Counted from the first letter of the stretch, positions 8,101 to 15,402 are shown. The stretch: DNA of 15,646 nucleotides from CAZBME01 sp964645835 (GCA_964645835.1 CAZYDG010000084.1:1-15646), one strand, 5' to 3'. Notes: a model not told the origin generated them from the sequence alone. A program made the numbers and translations.

Positions 8101-8695
8101 CGTTTCTGTGCCCCTGATCGTGACGGGCCACAGCCATTACGAAAAGAATAATGAGGTCATGAAGGCCATCGCCCAGGCATGCGCCGGAGAGAACCTCCTG
8201 TTTAATTGGGTCGAGCAGGAAAACTACCGCACCATTGCCGGTGCGGCTATCGCCTACGGGCACTGTGTTGTTGCCCAAAGTTCCATAGACGTCAATATTG
8301 GCAAGCAGCTCAACATACTTCTGACCAATATGGACGTCAAACCCGAGCAGATTGTCATGAACCCCATGACGGGGGCGACGGGTTACGGCCTGGAATACAC
8401 CTATTCCGTGATGGAACGGATCCGTCTGACCGGGTTGGGGGGAGACCGCATGCTGACCTTCCCCCTGATCGTCTCTCCGGGACAGGAATGCGCCAAGTTG
8501 AAGGAATACCGGGCATCGGATGCCGATTTCCCGGCTTGGGGAAACCTGGATAAACGGGCCGCCCTCTGGGAGCTTTCCACGGCTGTCAGTTTCCTGTATG
8601 CCGGAGCGGACCTGCTGATTATGTACCATCCCGAGGCAGCCATTGCCCTGAAAAAAACAATTGCGGCCTTGATGAAAGGATTGATTAGGAAGTGA
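5135..8695 (+). CDS. acsB-acsD: Fused acetyl-CoA synthase and CFeSP small subunit (AcsB-AcsD)
   Basis: One uninterrupted 1186-residue frame. Residues 1 to about 725 are ACS, which condenses CO, a methyl group and CoA into acetyl-CoA at the A-cluster. The [4Fe-4S] ligands are C504, C507, C516 and C526, and the distal nickel motif C593-G-C595 is intact. Residues about 860-1186 are a complete AcsD (CdhD-like) TIM-barrel subunit: it begins near FSIRREACEF, contains GATRKEGGTRSHTVIIGG, and ends with the MYHPEA region. In Moorella and most organisms these are separate proteins of about 729 and 323 residues. The roughly 134-residue linker holds six 12-residue repeats (754-825), rich in P, E, G and S and probably disordered. 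No stop, frameshift or plausible internal start with a Shine-Dalgarno lies between the halves. The ATG overlaps the acsA end by 8 bases. The fused partner would pair with AcsC downstream. A misassembly removing a stop is possible, but all six repeats keep frame. Confidence 0.93.
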   Translation: MSKIICTSAIDGAMAWIAEAEELLNRAIAEKGTSFTAAFPGTAYFLPVIYAFTGEKVRTLSDLRSILRQAKELLPPRPAAEVWLPYLGSALDAGVASLFACEIIEACKYAIGPDPVNGIWLGAANDVILRERGIEFVDGTAPGFAAITGAAPTNEIAVTIARQLQEKNLYVFMAGGSGGRQFADQLAEEGVQLGWPTRLIPFGPGVSALIYALGFANRVAMSFGGVQPGDYERNLLYNKNRTFAFILALGEVTPDKYAVAAGAINYGFPVIVDTDIPQILPTGVCTYEHVVSSVPYETIVERALEVRGCKIKVTKVPIPVPYGPAFEGELIRKADTHAEFGGNLTSAFEFVTSVNMDDITDGDIKIIGPDVDQIDPGGILPLAIWVEVAGRKMQPDFEPILERQIHHLVNGAEGIWHMGQRDIVWTRISKNGFARGLRLRHYGEIIHAKFISEYPAIVDKVKVTLVTDAYEVEQRLAVARRIYIERNRRLEAMTDESVETFYSCLLCQSFAPNHVCIITPERLGLCGAYNWLDGKAAYEINETGPNQPVAKGAVIDPVKGVWQGVNDYVYTNSHKTVAEFCCYSIMDRPMTSCGCFEAICAYLPECNGVMVVNREYQGETPVGMTFSSLAGSVGGGHQTPGFIGVGKVFLTSRKFLAAEGGFRRLVWMPKALKESLAADLKKRCTEQGVPDLFDKIADEEIGVDAMDIRPYLEQVRHPALDMPDILDYSASEPVVESVLPSVPDVIEPHPHPNPPLEGEGGRFITLPLEGEGAKSMASPLQREGERSVEPSLQRRELKSVALPPPEESARTEVPPLKDEGVESVAPRGDEEPGGRLTIDATACDGLSQEQAVSAPGILQTVTAFSIRREACEFPIWQVTIGATRKEGGTRSHTVIIGGADCMPFHLWEGDMPNRPVVAMEVFDVVSEKYPAVLRAIYGDLLAKPAEMARVCVAEYGADLISVRLDGTHPEKGNRTPEEAVALVKSVLAAVSVPLIVTGHSHYEKNNEVMKAIAQACAGENLLFNWVEQENYRTIAGAAIAYGHCVVAQSSIDVNIGKQLNILLTNMDVKPEQIVMNPMTGATGYGLEYTYSVMERIRLTGLGGDRMLTFPLIVSPGQECAKLKEYRASDADFPAWGNLDKRAALWELSTAVSFLYAGADLLIMYHPEAAIALKKTIAALMKGLIRK
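7394..7609 (+). repeat. Six in-frame 36-bp tandem repeats with palindromic cores, inside acsB-acsD
   Basis: Units start at 7394, 7430, 7466, 7502, 7538 and 7574, each exactly 36 bp (12 codons). Their peptides begin PPLEGEG, LPLEGEG, SPLQREG, PSLQRRE, LPPPEES and PPLKDEG. The first unit contains a near-perfect palindrome at 7393-7413 with arms CCCTCCCCTT and AAGGGGAGGG around one G. The second keeps arms CCCCTT and AAGGGG (7433-7445). The fifth retains CCTCC/GGAGG (7541-7553). Similarity falls from first to last unit, consistent with ageing. Such GC-rich palindromes are usually intergenic. Confidence 0.9.
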
Positions 8696-8702
8696 GGAAT
8701 CC

Positions 8703-10058
8703 ATGGCCCTGACCGGGTTACAGATACAGAAATTGCTGCCGAAGACAAATTGCAAGGAGTGCGGCTCCAGCACATGCATGGCCTTTGCCATGAAACTTGC
8801 GGCCAAGAAGGCTGAAATCGCTGAATGTCCCTATGCATCGGAAGAGGCAATCCGGGTCCTCGGGGCGGCAAGCGAGCCCCCGGTTCGGGGCATCATCCTG
8901 GGACCTGGCGGCACTCTGCGCATCGGTGAGGAGACGGTCCTTTACCGCCATGAAAAAACCTTCTTCCATCAGACGGCCCTGGCCATCAATCTCAACGATA
9001 CGGACTCCGACGCCTTAATTGATGAGACTCTTTCGGCGATCCGTGACTATCGCCTGGAACGGGTGGGAGAAACCCTCGTCATTGACATTGTAGCTGTGAC
9101 ACACCGGGGTTGTGACGGGGACGCCTTTGCAGCCCTTGCCGAAAAGGCCTGGAAAATAACTGGTCTACCCCTCGTCATGCACAGTGAAGACGCTGCGGCC
9201 TTGCAAAAGGCCGCGAAGGCCGTTCGGGGATCACGCAGTGTCTTGTCAGCCGCTACGGCCGAGACGCTGGAGACCCTCTATACCGCAGCGGTGGACAACG
9301 ATCATTGCCTGGCCGTCACGGCCCCCGATCTGGACGGCCTTTTCCGGAATATGACCGCGCTTCGGGAAAAAGGCTATCAAGACATGGTCATACAATTGCC
9401 CGGAGCGACGCCGGCCGAGCGGTTCCAGGTCAACAGCGCTATCCGGCGGGCGGCCCTGAAAGACGATGTCAAGGTCATGGGCTATCCGTTTTTACGATTC
9501 CTGGATGAAGGTGACCTTTGGGAGACGGCGGCTGCAGCAGTCACGGAGATCGAAAAATACGGCGGTATCTGTGTTCTTCCCTTTTTCGACGCCGCATTGA
9601 TCGCTACGCTCCTGACGCTTCGGCAGAACATCTACACGGATCCCCAGAAACCCATTCAGGTGGAACCGAAGGTCTATCCCATCGGAGATCCCCGTCCCGA
9701 CTCACCGGTCTTCGTGACAACCAATTTTTCCCTGACCTATTTTACCGTGTCGGGGGAGATTGAAAACAGCGGTACCAGCGCCTGGCTCGTTGTTCCCGAC
9801 TGCGAGGGCATGAGCGTTTTGACGGCCTGGGCGGCGGGGAAGTTCTCCGGCGCATCCATTGCAGCATTTGTCAAGGCTGTGGGTCTGGATAAGCAGGTGA
9901 CCACCTGGGAGATCATTATCCCCGGCTATGTCGCGCAAATCAGCGGCGAACTTCAGGAAAACCTCCCGGGCTGGACGGTCCTTGTAGGGCCTCAAGACGC
10001 CGGGGATATCGAAAGCTTTGTCAGGATGCGCCTGAAAGAGGGCCTGGCGAGGGCCTGA
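8703..10058 (+). CDS. acsC: Corrinoid iron-sulfur protein large subunit (AcsC)
   Basis: A 451-residue gamma subunit of CFeSP, which carries the methyl group on cobalamin between the methyltransferase and ACS. The N-terminal [4Fe-4S] domain has C17, C20, C25 and C42, the expected CxxC-x4-C-x16-C pattern in NCKECGSSTC. A TIM-barrel core follows, and the last 130 residues form the cobalamin-binding domain (TTNFSLTYFTVSGEIENSG, then PGW-VLVGPQDAG). It starts seven bases after acsB-acsD with GAGG upstream. Its normal heterodimer partner AcsD is here attached to ACS, so an AcsC chain would have to dock on the C-terminal part of the fusion. Length is normal and no residues appear missing. Confidence 0.95.
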   Translation: MALTGLQIQKLLPKTNCKECGSSTCMAFAMKLAAKKAEIAECPYASEEAIRVLGAASEPPVRGIILGPGGTLRIGEETVLYRHEKTFFHQTALAINLNDTDSDALIDETLSAIRDYRLERVGETLVIDIVAVTHRGCDGDAFAALAEKAWKITGLPLVMHSEDAAALQKAAKAVRGSRSVLSAATAETLETLYTAAVDNDHCLAVTAPDLDGLFRNMTALREKGYQDMVIQLPGATPAERFQVNSAIRRAALKDDVKVMGYPFLRFLDEGDLWETAAAAVTEIEKYGGICVLPFFDAALIATLLTLRQNIYTDPQKPIQVEPKVYPIGDPRPDSPVFVTTNFSLTYFTVSGEIENSGTSAWLVVPDCEGMSVLTAWAAGKFSGASIAAFVKAVGLDKQVTTWEIIIPGYVAQISGELQENLPGWTVLVGPQDAGDIESFVRMRLKEGLARA

Positions 10059-10083
10059 CAAAAACCGGCCAGGGCGTAATCTC

Positions 10084-11982
10084 ATGCCTACTATAACATT
10101 TCAGCCCGATAACATCACAATTACTGTCGAACCGGGAACGGAATTGCTCGACGCGGCCAGGCGTGCCGGTGCGGATGTCGAAGCGCCCTGCGGTGGCAAG
10201 GGGACCTGCGGCAACTGCGCCGTTCGGATCCGTTCGGGCCGGGCCGTAACGGAAGACCGGGGCCTCCTGAACCGGGATGCGGTGGATGAGGGATTTGTCC
10301 TCGCGTGCCGAACAGTTGTCGGAGAGGACGATCTGAATGTTTTCGTTCCCGAAGACGCCGGGTCCCTGAAAGGTGTTTTTGTCGATGAGAACGAAATCAC
10401 CGCCGCCGATCCGATTCCATTGCCCCCGGGGGATGTGCTTTTGCCTCCGGTGAAAAAGATCTGTCTGCATGTTCCTCCTTCCCGGCGGGCTGATGGCAGG
10501 TCCGATCTTGATCGACTGGCTGAATCCCTGACCGGGCAACTCGGGCACAGAAGCATACATTACAATATGAGCGTTCTCCGACATTTGGCGGAGACCCTGA
10601 GGACCTTGGATGGTGTTGTCACGGTTACTGTGACGACAGAGACCCATAGCGGCGGGGAATTTTCTGTTTTTGCCATCGACGGGGGCGATACGACGGGATG
10701 CATTTATGGTATAGCAGTCGATATCGGGACGACGACCGTCGCTGTCCGGCTCGTCGACCTTGGGACGGGTAAGGTCATGGCCACTGCTGCTGATTATAAC
10801 GGCCAGTTGGCCTGCGGCCTGGATATCATCAGCCGGATCGATTATGCCCGTAGACCCGATCGCCGTGAAGAACTTCGTCGCCGTGTCGTCAGGACGATCA
10901 ACCGCCTGATACATCGCGTGACAGCCCACACCGGGCTTTTGGCCAACGATGTGGCCTGCGTGGCCGTCTCGGGCAATACGACCATGATTCATCTTTTCTT
11001 GGGAATTAACCCCGAATACATACGTCTGGACCCTTTTACTCCGACTCTTTTGTCTGTCCCTCCCCTGACGGCGGCCGATGCGGGGCTTTTGATCATGGGC
11101 GGGGCGCCTGTCCTGTGTTCGCCGGCTGTAGGCAGCTATATCGGTGGTGATATCACTGCCGGCCTCCTCTGTACGGACCTGATCGAAGGGAGTGACAAAA
11201 TCAGCCTGTTTATGGATATCGGCACAAACGGCGAGGTTGTGTTGGGCAATGGCGAATTTCTCCTGGCCGCGGCCTGTTCCGCTGGACCGGCCTTCGAGGG
11301 CGGCGGGATTAAATGGGGCATGAGGGCTGCCGGAGGAGCCGTGGAGAAGGTTGTCGTCGATTCCGTGACTGGACTGGCCACGGTTTGGACAATCGGGCAA
11401 GCGGCGCCACGTGGGGTATGCGGTTCGGGAATGATTTCCCTGTTGGCTGAACTTCTTAAAACCGGCTGGATCGACGCTGCGGGAAAGTTCAATCGCGACC
11501 GGCCGTCACCGGCCATCCGTATCAACGGCCGCAAGGCGTCCTATACCCTGGTGCAGGCAACCGAGAGCGCTGCCGGTAAAGAAATCGTTATCGATGAACA
11601 GGATGTGGAAAACATCATCCGGGCCAAGGCGTCCCTTTATGCCGCCTGTGCCCTCCTTCTGTCCCATGCCGGCATCACTTTTGAAGATATTGCAGCAGTC
11701 TATGTGGCCGGAGGATTCGGCCGTTATCTTGACCTGGATGATGCTTGTGCCATCGGCCTGCTGCCCAATCTTCCGCACAACCGTTTTCTCTTTGCCGGAA
11801 ACACGTCTCTCAGGGGAAGTTGCCTGGCCCTCGTTTCCGGACAATACCGCAGGAAATTATGCGAAGTGGCCCGGCGGATGACCTATCTTGAACTTACGAC
11901 AACTTCGGCATATATGGACCAATACACGGCCGCCCTGTTTCTCCCCCACACGGACCCTGCTTCCTTCAATAGTATTCCGTAA
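10084..11982 (+). CDS. acsV: Reductive activator of CFeSP (AcsV/RACo-type, [2Fe-2S] and ASKHA domains)
   Basis: A 632-residue ATP-dependent reductase that returns inactive Co(II)-corrinoid to Co(I). The N-terminal plant-type ferredoxin domain has C36, C42, C45 and C75 as [2Fe-2S] ligands. A linker and middle region follow. The C-terminal ASKHA ATPase domain starts near 209, with DIGTTT at 213-218, DIGTNGE at 378-384 and the adenosine motif AGGFGRYLDLDDA at about 542-554. The size matches RACo of Carboxydothermus (about 630). The gap after acsC is 25 bases with only a weak AGGG ribosome site. It is the last gene of the operon. The C-terminal domain corresponds to DUF4445-type proteins, also found with methylamine and O-demethylase systems; the acs context settles the partner. 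Confidence 0.92.
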   Translation: MPTITFQPDNITITVEPGTELLDAARRAGADVEAPCGGKGTCGNCAVRIRSGRAVTEDRGLLNRDAVDEGFVLACRTVVGEDDLNVFVPEDAGSLKGVFVDENEITAADPIPLPPGDVLLPPVKKICLHVPPSRRADGRSDLDRLAESLTGQLGHRSIHYNMSVLRHLAETLRTLDGVVTVTVTTETHSGGEFSVFAIDGGDTTGCIYGIAVDIGTTTVAVRLVDLGTGKVMATAADYNGQLACGLDIISRIDYARRPDRREELRRRVVRTINRLIHRVTAHTGLLANDVACVAVSGNTTMIHLFLGINPEYIRLDPFTPTLLSVPPLTAADAGLLIMGGAPVLCSPAVGSYIGGDITAGLLCTDLIEGSDKISLFMDIGTNGEVVLGNGEFLLAAACSAGPAFEGGGIKWGMRAAGGAVEKVVVDSVTGLATVWTIGQAAPRGVCGSGMISLLAELLKTGWIDAAGKFNRDRPSPAIRINGRKASYTLVQATESAAGKEIVIDEQDVENIIRAKASLYAACALLLSHAGITFEDIAAVYVAGGFGRYLDLDDACAIGLLPNLPHNRFLFAGNTSLRGSCLALVSGQYRRKLCEVARRMTYLELTTTSAYMDQYTAALFLPHTDPASFNSIP

Positions 11983-12016
11983 TCCACCCATACTTCAGCC
12001 AAATCAAATGGATGAT

Positions 12017-12127
12017 AGCAGAGCATTGGCCTTCCGGTTCAGGGATTTTTCCTTTGTTTCATCCTGCAGACGACACTACTGATACGAGCAGGAAAAATCC
12101 TATTCACCTCCAGACCGATGCTCTACT
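12017..12127. repeat. Large imperfect inverted repeat between acsV and fliK
   Basis: The left arm 12017-12054 and right arm 12089-12127 match in inverted orientation at roughly 30 of 38 positions, with one single-base gap. The conserved blocks are AGAGCAT at the outer edge and GGATTTTTCCT at the inner edge; the loop is about 35 bases. The inner block of each arm is itself a small hairpin (AGGA/TCCT), so this resembles a paired-REP or MITE-like element. It could also help end acs transcription. The rest of 11983-12270 shows no gene or clear U-tracted terminator. Confidence 0.6.
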
Positions 12128-12270
12128 TCCCTGGTCAGACATAAGTCAAATCTTTATCATTTGGGCTGAGGATTTGAGTATTCACCTCTGATTAGAAGAA
12201 TCCAATACTTGCCTGCCATTCGGAAGACATCAACGGCAATGGCCCGGTGGGCATATATTGCTTAACCACA

Positions 12271-12283
12271 GGCAAAAAATGCC
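12271..12283. promoter_or_regulatory. Candidate activator (UAS) site upstream of fliK
   Basis: GGCAAAAAATGCC is a 13-bp dyad with GGCA/TGCC arms centred about 98 bases before the expected transcription start. A near twin, GGCAAAATTTGCC, lies at the matching place before flgE. The distance fits enhancer sites for sigma-54 activators. The binding protein is not in the window. Confidence 0.5.
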
Positions 12284-12317
12284 GTTTCCTTGGGTGGATA
12301 AACGGTATTTAAATTTG

Positions 12318-12330
12318 TAACCACATGATA
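12318..12330. promoter_or_regulatory. IHF-like site between UAS and fliK promoter
   Basis: TAACCACATGATA fits the inverted IHF consensus YAANNNNTTGATW with one mismatch (A for the first T of TTGAT). It lies between the candidate activator site and the -24 element, where IHF normally bends sigma-54 promoters. The flgE copy at the same offset is a perfect match. Confidence 0.45.
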
Positions 12331-12348
12331 ATAATGGAAAATAAATTA

Positions 12349-12364
12349 TGGCATCTGTTTTGCT
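12349..12364 (+). promoter_or_regulatory. Sigma-54 promoter of fliK-flgD
   Basis: TGGCATCTGTTTTGCT has the -24 TGGCA and -12 TTGCT elements with exactly ten bases between GG and GC. The expected start of transcription is near 12375, leaving a leader of about 25 bases that contains the GAGGTGA ribosome site. Confidence 0.8.
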
Positions 12365-12389
12365 TGTAATGAGTCAAGCCAAAAAACTC

Positions 12390-12396
12390 GAGGTGA
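12390..12396 (+). promoter_or_regulatory. Ribosome binding site selecting the GTG start of fliK
   Basis: GAGGTGA ends three bases before GTG 12400; the GAGG core is six bases away. This favours the GTG over the in-frame ATG at 12412, which would be too distant from it. Confidence 0.6.
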
Positions 12397-12399
12397 CTT

Positions 12400-14316
12400 G
12401 TGAACGAGACAATGACAGATGTTAAGCAGCCGAAAGAGATGAAAGATGTCTTTGCCCTTCTGTTCCAGAACAAGAGTGCGACCGCTAAAGACAAAGCCGG
12501 GACAACAAAAACGTCACTTAATTCTTTTCAAGCCGCCCTTCAGGAATCTCTGAAAGATAACGATAAGGGAGACATGAAAACTACCCTGCAGGCTCTCTTT
12601 CAGAAGAAGGTTGAGCTGACTGGGGCAAAAAAGTCGGCTTTGACGGCAAAAGTTGCCGATAAAACCGGTATGGCCATGACCATCGATCAGCAACTGGCTC
12701 AGCAATTGGCTCTTTTGATGGGCGATTTGGCTGATAGCGGCAAAGTGGACAAATCCGAAGGTTTGCAAAAGTCGGACCTGATTGCGGCCCTTCAGAAAAT
12801 GATGAAGGGTAAAGATCAGGCGGGAAAGATCTCTGTGGTCCTGACCGTTCCGGAAATGAAGACGATTGCGGTTCCCTCAGAGACAAAGGTGAAAGTGGAA
12901 GGGATTCCGGGCATGCCGGTTTTGTCTGCGACGGCGTCCGCCAAGGATAAGAATGTCCTCGCCCTTTTGAATCAGATAGCCGAAGGGAAGGGAACGGATG
13001 ATACCATAACTTTGTTGATGGAGGCTTTGAAGGAAGGGACAATGGTCCTGAAAGGCAGTGAAAAGGCGAACGATGCGGCTCTGCTGAAACCTGCCACAGC
13101 GACTGCCTCTCTGGACGATATGAAGGCCCAGATCGAGGCCTTTGTCACCAAAATCATCAAAACTGACAAGGAAGACCTGACGAAAGAGACGTCGGCCAGT
13201 TTGGCCGCACAGATAATGACCGCATTTGCCAATCTGGAAAAGACGATTGCCGGCAACTCAGCCGAAGGTGAGAAAGACCAGTCATCTGCGGAAGCAACCA
13301 AAGCGGTGGACCTCTTCAAAACGAAGATTGCCGACATTCTGGTCCAAAACGGTTTCGATGGGGAAACTGCAGAGCGGATCAGCGAGCAGGTTAAAAAAAT
13401 AGCTGTTATCAAGGAAATCTTCCTGCCCGATATGAATATGGCGTCCAAGCCGCTCTTCGATAAACTTGTGCAAGATGAAAAAGCGGTTCTGACTGCTGAG
13501 GATACGGAAACAAAACTCCAGGGGAGTATGAGGGCGGCCTTCGTTTCGAAGAAGAATCCCGTTTCGGAGAAGCTTTCTGTTTCGGAGAAGACGCCCATTA
13601 TTGTCGAACCTGACAGTGATGTGAAGGAACAGCTGAACATCCAGTCCAAAGGTGACGGCAAAGTTATCAAGACCGAGTCTGCGGTCTTTGCGTCGTTTTT
13701 GAAGCTGGAAGGGGAACAAGAGAGAGAGTTCTTGAACGAAACGGTAAACCGCCTGAATGTCATTGGTGATGAGTCATCCCGAAAGGCAATGTCCGCAACT
13801 GCAAAGAAGGCATTTCTGGCCGACCGGCCTGCTGGAACGGAGACATTAAGTTCATTCACGGCCTTCCAGAACGTATCGGCAAACGCAGAGGTTTCTTCTT
13901 CTGTACAGCCTGTCAGGGCCCAGGATATAATAGCCCAGATCGCCGACTTGAAGAATACCCAGCCGGATCCGTCGGGACGGGTCAAAATAGTCCTTGACCC
14001 GCCGAACTTAGGTTCGGTAGAAATGGACATAGCCGTTCGCGGAAACAGGGTCAGCGCGGTTATGACCGCTGAGAGCAGCCAGGTACGGCAGATCCTGCAA
14101 TCCCATGCCGAAGAGATGAAACAGGCGCTGGTGGACCAGGGATTCCGGATCGATCATATCGATGTCAAACAACCGGAAGACAAGGGTAATCAGCAGTGGG
14201 CACAGGGTGGACGTGAATGGAGTCAACAAGGCGGCTATCAGCAGCGCCGGGAAAGACAGCCGCGGCAGAAGTTTGAAATGCCTGAAAATATGATTCAGTT
14301 CAATGCGGTGGCATAA
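12400..14316 (+). CDS. fliK: Flagellar hook-length control protein FliK
   Basis: A 638-residue exported ruler protein that measures hook length and switches the flagellar export gate to filament substrates. Residues 1 to about 500 are low-complexity, helical, rich in Lys, Asp, Thr and Ala and poor in aromatic residues and cysteine, as expected for the extended ruler part. The conserved C-terminal Flg_hook domain spans about 504-590, with KIVLDPPNLGSVEMDIAVRG and the RQILQSHAEEMKQALVDQG helix. A Gln/Arg-rich tail follows (591-638). It starts at GTG, supported by GAGGTGA. It is long compared with enteric FliK (about 400) but not unusual for this phylum. It lies 15 bases before flgD and is driven by a sigma-54 promoter. 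Confidence 0.92.
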   Translation: MNETMTDVKQPKEMKDVFALLFQNKSATAKDKAGTTKTSLNSFQAALQESLKDNDKGDMKTTLQALFQKKVELTGAKKSALTAKVADKTGMAMTIDQQLAQQLALLMGDLADSGKVDKSEGLQKSDLIAALQKMMKGKDQAGKISVVLTVPEMKTIAVPSETKVKVEGIPGMPVLSATASAKDKNVLALLNQIAEGKGTDDTITLLMEALKEGTMVLKGSEKANDAALLKPATATASLDDMKAQIEAFVTKIIKTDKEDLTKETSASLAAQIMTAFANLEKTIAGNSAEGEKDQSSAEATKAVDLFKTKIADILVQNGFDGETAERISEQVKKIAVIKEIFLPDMNMASKPLFDKLVQDEKAVLTAEDTETKLQGSMRAAFVSKKNPVSEKLSVSEKTPIIVEPDSDVKEQLNIQSKGDGKVIKTESAVFASFLKLEGEQEREFLNETVNRLNVIGDESSRKAMSATAKKAFLADRPAGTETLSSFTAFQNVSANAEVSSSVQPVRAQDIIAQIADLKNTQPDPSGRVKIVLDPPNLGSVEMDIAVRGNRVSAVMTAESSQVRQILQSHAEEMKQALVDQGFRIDHIDVKQPEDKGNQQWAQGGREWSQQGGYQQRRERQPRQKFEMPENMIQFNAVA

Positions 14317-14331
14317 GAGGGAGGATAGGTC

Positions 14332-15012
14332 ATGGCAAACACAGTTACCGATTCGACAAAAAATGTAACGGGATTTGAAGCGATATCCCAAGCGACAACG
14401 CATACATCAACGGCAACGGGAAAGACGCTGGGGAAAGACGATTTTCTCAAAATGCTTCTGGCGCAAATGAAGAATCAGGATCCGCTGAATCCCCAGGATG
14501 GAGCGCAGTTTGCCTCCCAATTGGCCCAATTCTCCAGCCTGGAGCAATTGCAGAATCTTAACGCGTCAATCTCGAACCAGACCCTGAGCATGACCACCAT
14601 GGCCCATACGCAGGCGGTGAGCATGATCGGTAAAACCGTCAATATTTCAGGCGGCAACAGTCTGGTTGCGGCAGGGCAGCCCCTCGATATTAATTACACC
14701 CTCGACAAAGATGCCCAGAACGTTGTCGTCTCCATCCTCGATCAAAACGGCAACGAGGTGAAGACAATTACCGCTTCGGATCAGAAAGCGGGGCAGAACA
14801 GCGTGAAATGGGATATGTCGTCGGATACGAAGGGCAGCTATACCTTCAAGGTCTCGGCAACGGATGCAAGCGGCTCCGACGTGACGGCATCCACCATGGC
14901 GCAGGGGACGGTCAGTGCGGTCCAGTTCAAGTCGGACGGTATTTATGTCATCGTCAACGGCCAGGAACTTCCATTCAGCGATGTGACATCCGTCTCCGAC
15001 AAAACCACCTAA
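14332..15012 (+). CDS. flgD: Flagellar hook assembly (scaffolding) protein FlgD
   Basis: A 226-residue hook-cap protein that guides polymerisation of FlgE and is discarded after hook completion. The conserved N-terminal segment LGKDDFLKMLLAQMKNQDPL with the following NPQDGAQFASQLAQFSSLEQL (about 33-73) is diagnostic. Residues about 105-195 form the Ig/tudor-type C-terminal domain, with DINYTLDKDAQNVVVSILDQ. It has no signal peptide, as expected for type III export. GGGAGG at 14319-14324 gives a seven-base spacing to the ATG. It is co-transcribed with fliK and followed by a terminator. Confidence 0.95.
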   Translation: MANTVTDSTKNVTGFEAISQATTHTSTATGKTLGKDDFLKMLLAQMKNQDPLNPQDGAQFASQLAQFSSLEQLQNLNASISNQTLSMTTMAHTQAVSMIGKTVNISGGNSLVAAGQPLDINYTLDKDAQNVVVSILDQNGNEVKTITASDQKAGQNSVKWDMSSDTKGSYTFKVSATDASGSDVTASTMAQGTVSAVQFKSDGIYVIVNGQELPFSDVTSVSDKTT

Positions 15013-15034
15013 ACCCATTCAAAAGATTGAATTG

Positions 15035-15069
15035 AAGGCCGGCGAACCGTCATGGATTGCCGGCTTTTT
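15035..15069 (+). terminator. Rho-independent terminator after flgD
   Basis: AAGGCCGGC (15035-15043) pairs with GCCGGC plus TTT (15059-15067) through one G-T wobble. The loop is 15 bases and a T-run follows. It begins 22 bases after the flgD stop and would separate fliK-flgD from flgE transcription. Confidence 0.8.
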
Positions 15070-15161
15070 CTTTGCAGTCTGCTGAAAATCGCCCATCCCG
15101 CTTATTTGCAGGGAACTCCCCTGCACCCCCGAGACTGTGTTGCAATTCAAATATTTGCTAC

Positions 15162-15262
15162 ATTCGACTTGCTGTAGTCCAGACCTTCAGGTCTGCAGTT
15201 TTGATTTAAGGTAAAAAAGTACAAAGCATTTGCAGGACTGAAGTCCTGCGCTACAGTCGAAT
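15162..15262. repeat. REPIN-like element: two inverted palindromes with 8-bp terminal inverted repeats
   Basis: A 101-bp unit bounded by ATTCGACT (15162-15169) and its exact complement AGTCGAAT (15255-15262). Inside, each half has its own hairpin. The left is CAGACCT-TC-AGGTCTG (15180-15195). The right is GCAGGACT-GA-AGTCCTGC (15232-15249). The halves are inverted copies of one another with paired changes that keep both stems intact. This is the structure of REP doublets moved by RAYT-type transposases; no RAYT gene is visible here. Confidence 0.75.
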
Positions 15263-15291
15263 CGATTAGAGAAACCTTAATTATGACACGT

Positions 15292-15310
15292 TCTCCCCTC
15301 CAGAGGAGGA
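15292..15310. repeat. GC-rich palindrome related to the acsB-acsD linker repeats
   Basis: CCTCC-AGA-GGAGG (15297-15309) is a perfect dyad. The string TCTCCCCTCCA at 15292-15302 is identical to the first 11 bases of linker unit 3 (7466-7476), on the same strand. It seems to be a degenerate single copy of the same repeat in its usual intergenic setting. Confidence 0.45.
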
Positions 15311-15357
15311 CACGTCTGCTGAGTTGTTCTGCAAGGGCAAAAAAAACATCTGAAACC

Positions 15358-15370
15358 GGCAAAATTTGCC
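15358..15370. promoter_or_regulatory. Candidate activator (UAS) site upstream of flgE
   Basis: GGCAAAATTTGCC is a perfect 13-bp dyad. It differs from the fliK copy at two central bases and lies 64 bases (fliK: 66) before the -24 element. A second, partial GGGCAAAAAAAA at 15335-15346 can pair with TTTGCCC, so a tandem site is possible. Confidence 0.5.
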
Positions 15371-15402
15371 CCAAGAGGGTGGCTTGATGGGCATTTATAG
15401 TG

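Noticed and set aside
10021..11400. 459-residue minus-strand open frame over acsV
   Set aside because: It is a shadow of a GC-rich gene with clear ferredoxin and ASKHA domains on the + strand; no ribosome site or recognisable motif.
99..12190. ATTCACCTC shared at 100, 12102 and 12180
   Set aside because: Too short to separate from chance, and flanks do not align.
12242..12264. Alternative sigma-54-like TGGGCATATATTGCT
   Set aside because: Only nine bases separate GG and GC, whereas the element at 12349-12364 has the required ten.
12232..12286. Possible c-di-GMP or other riboswitch before fliK (AACGGCA/TGCCGTT arms)
   Set aside because: Known GEMM core sequences are absent and the region lies upstream of the predicted sigma-54 transcription start.
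12972..14030. 352-residue minus-strand frame over fliK
   Set aside because: Low-complexity antisense of the Lys/Ala-rich FliK ruler region with no family features.
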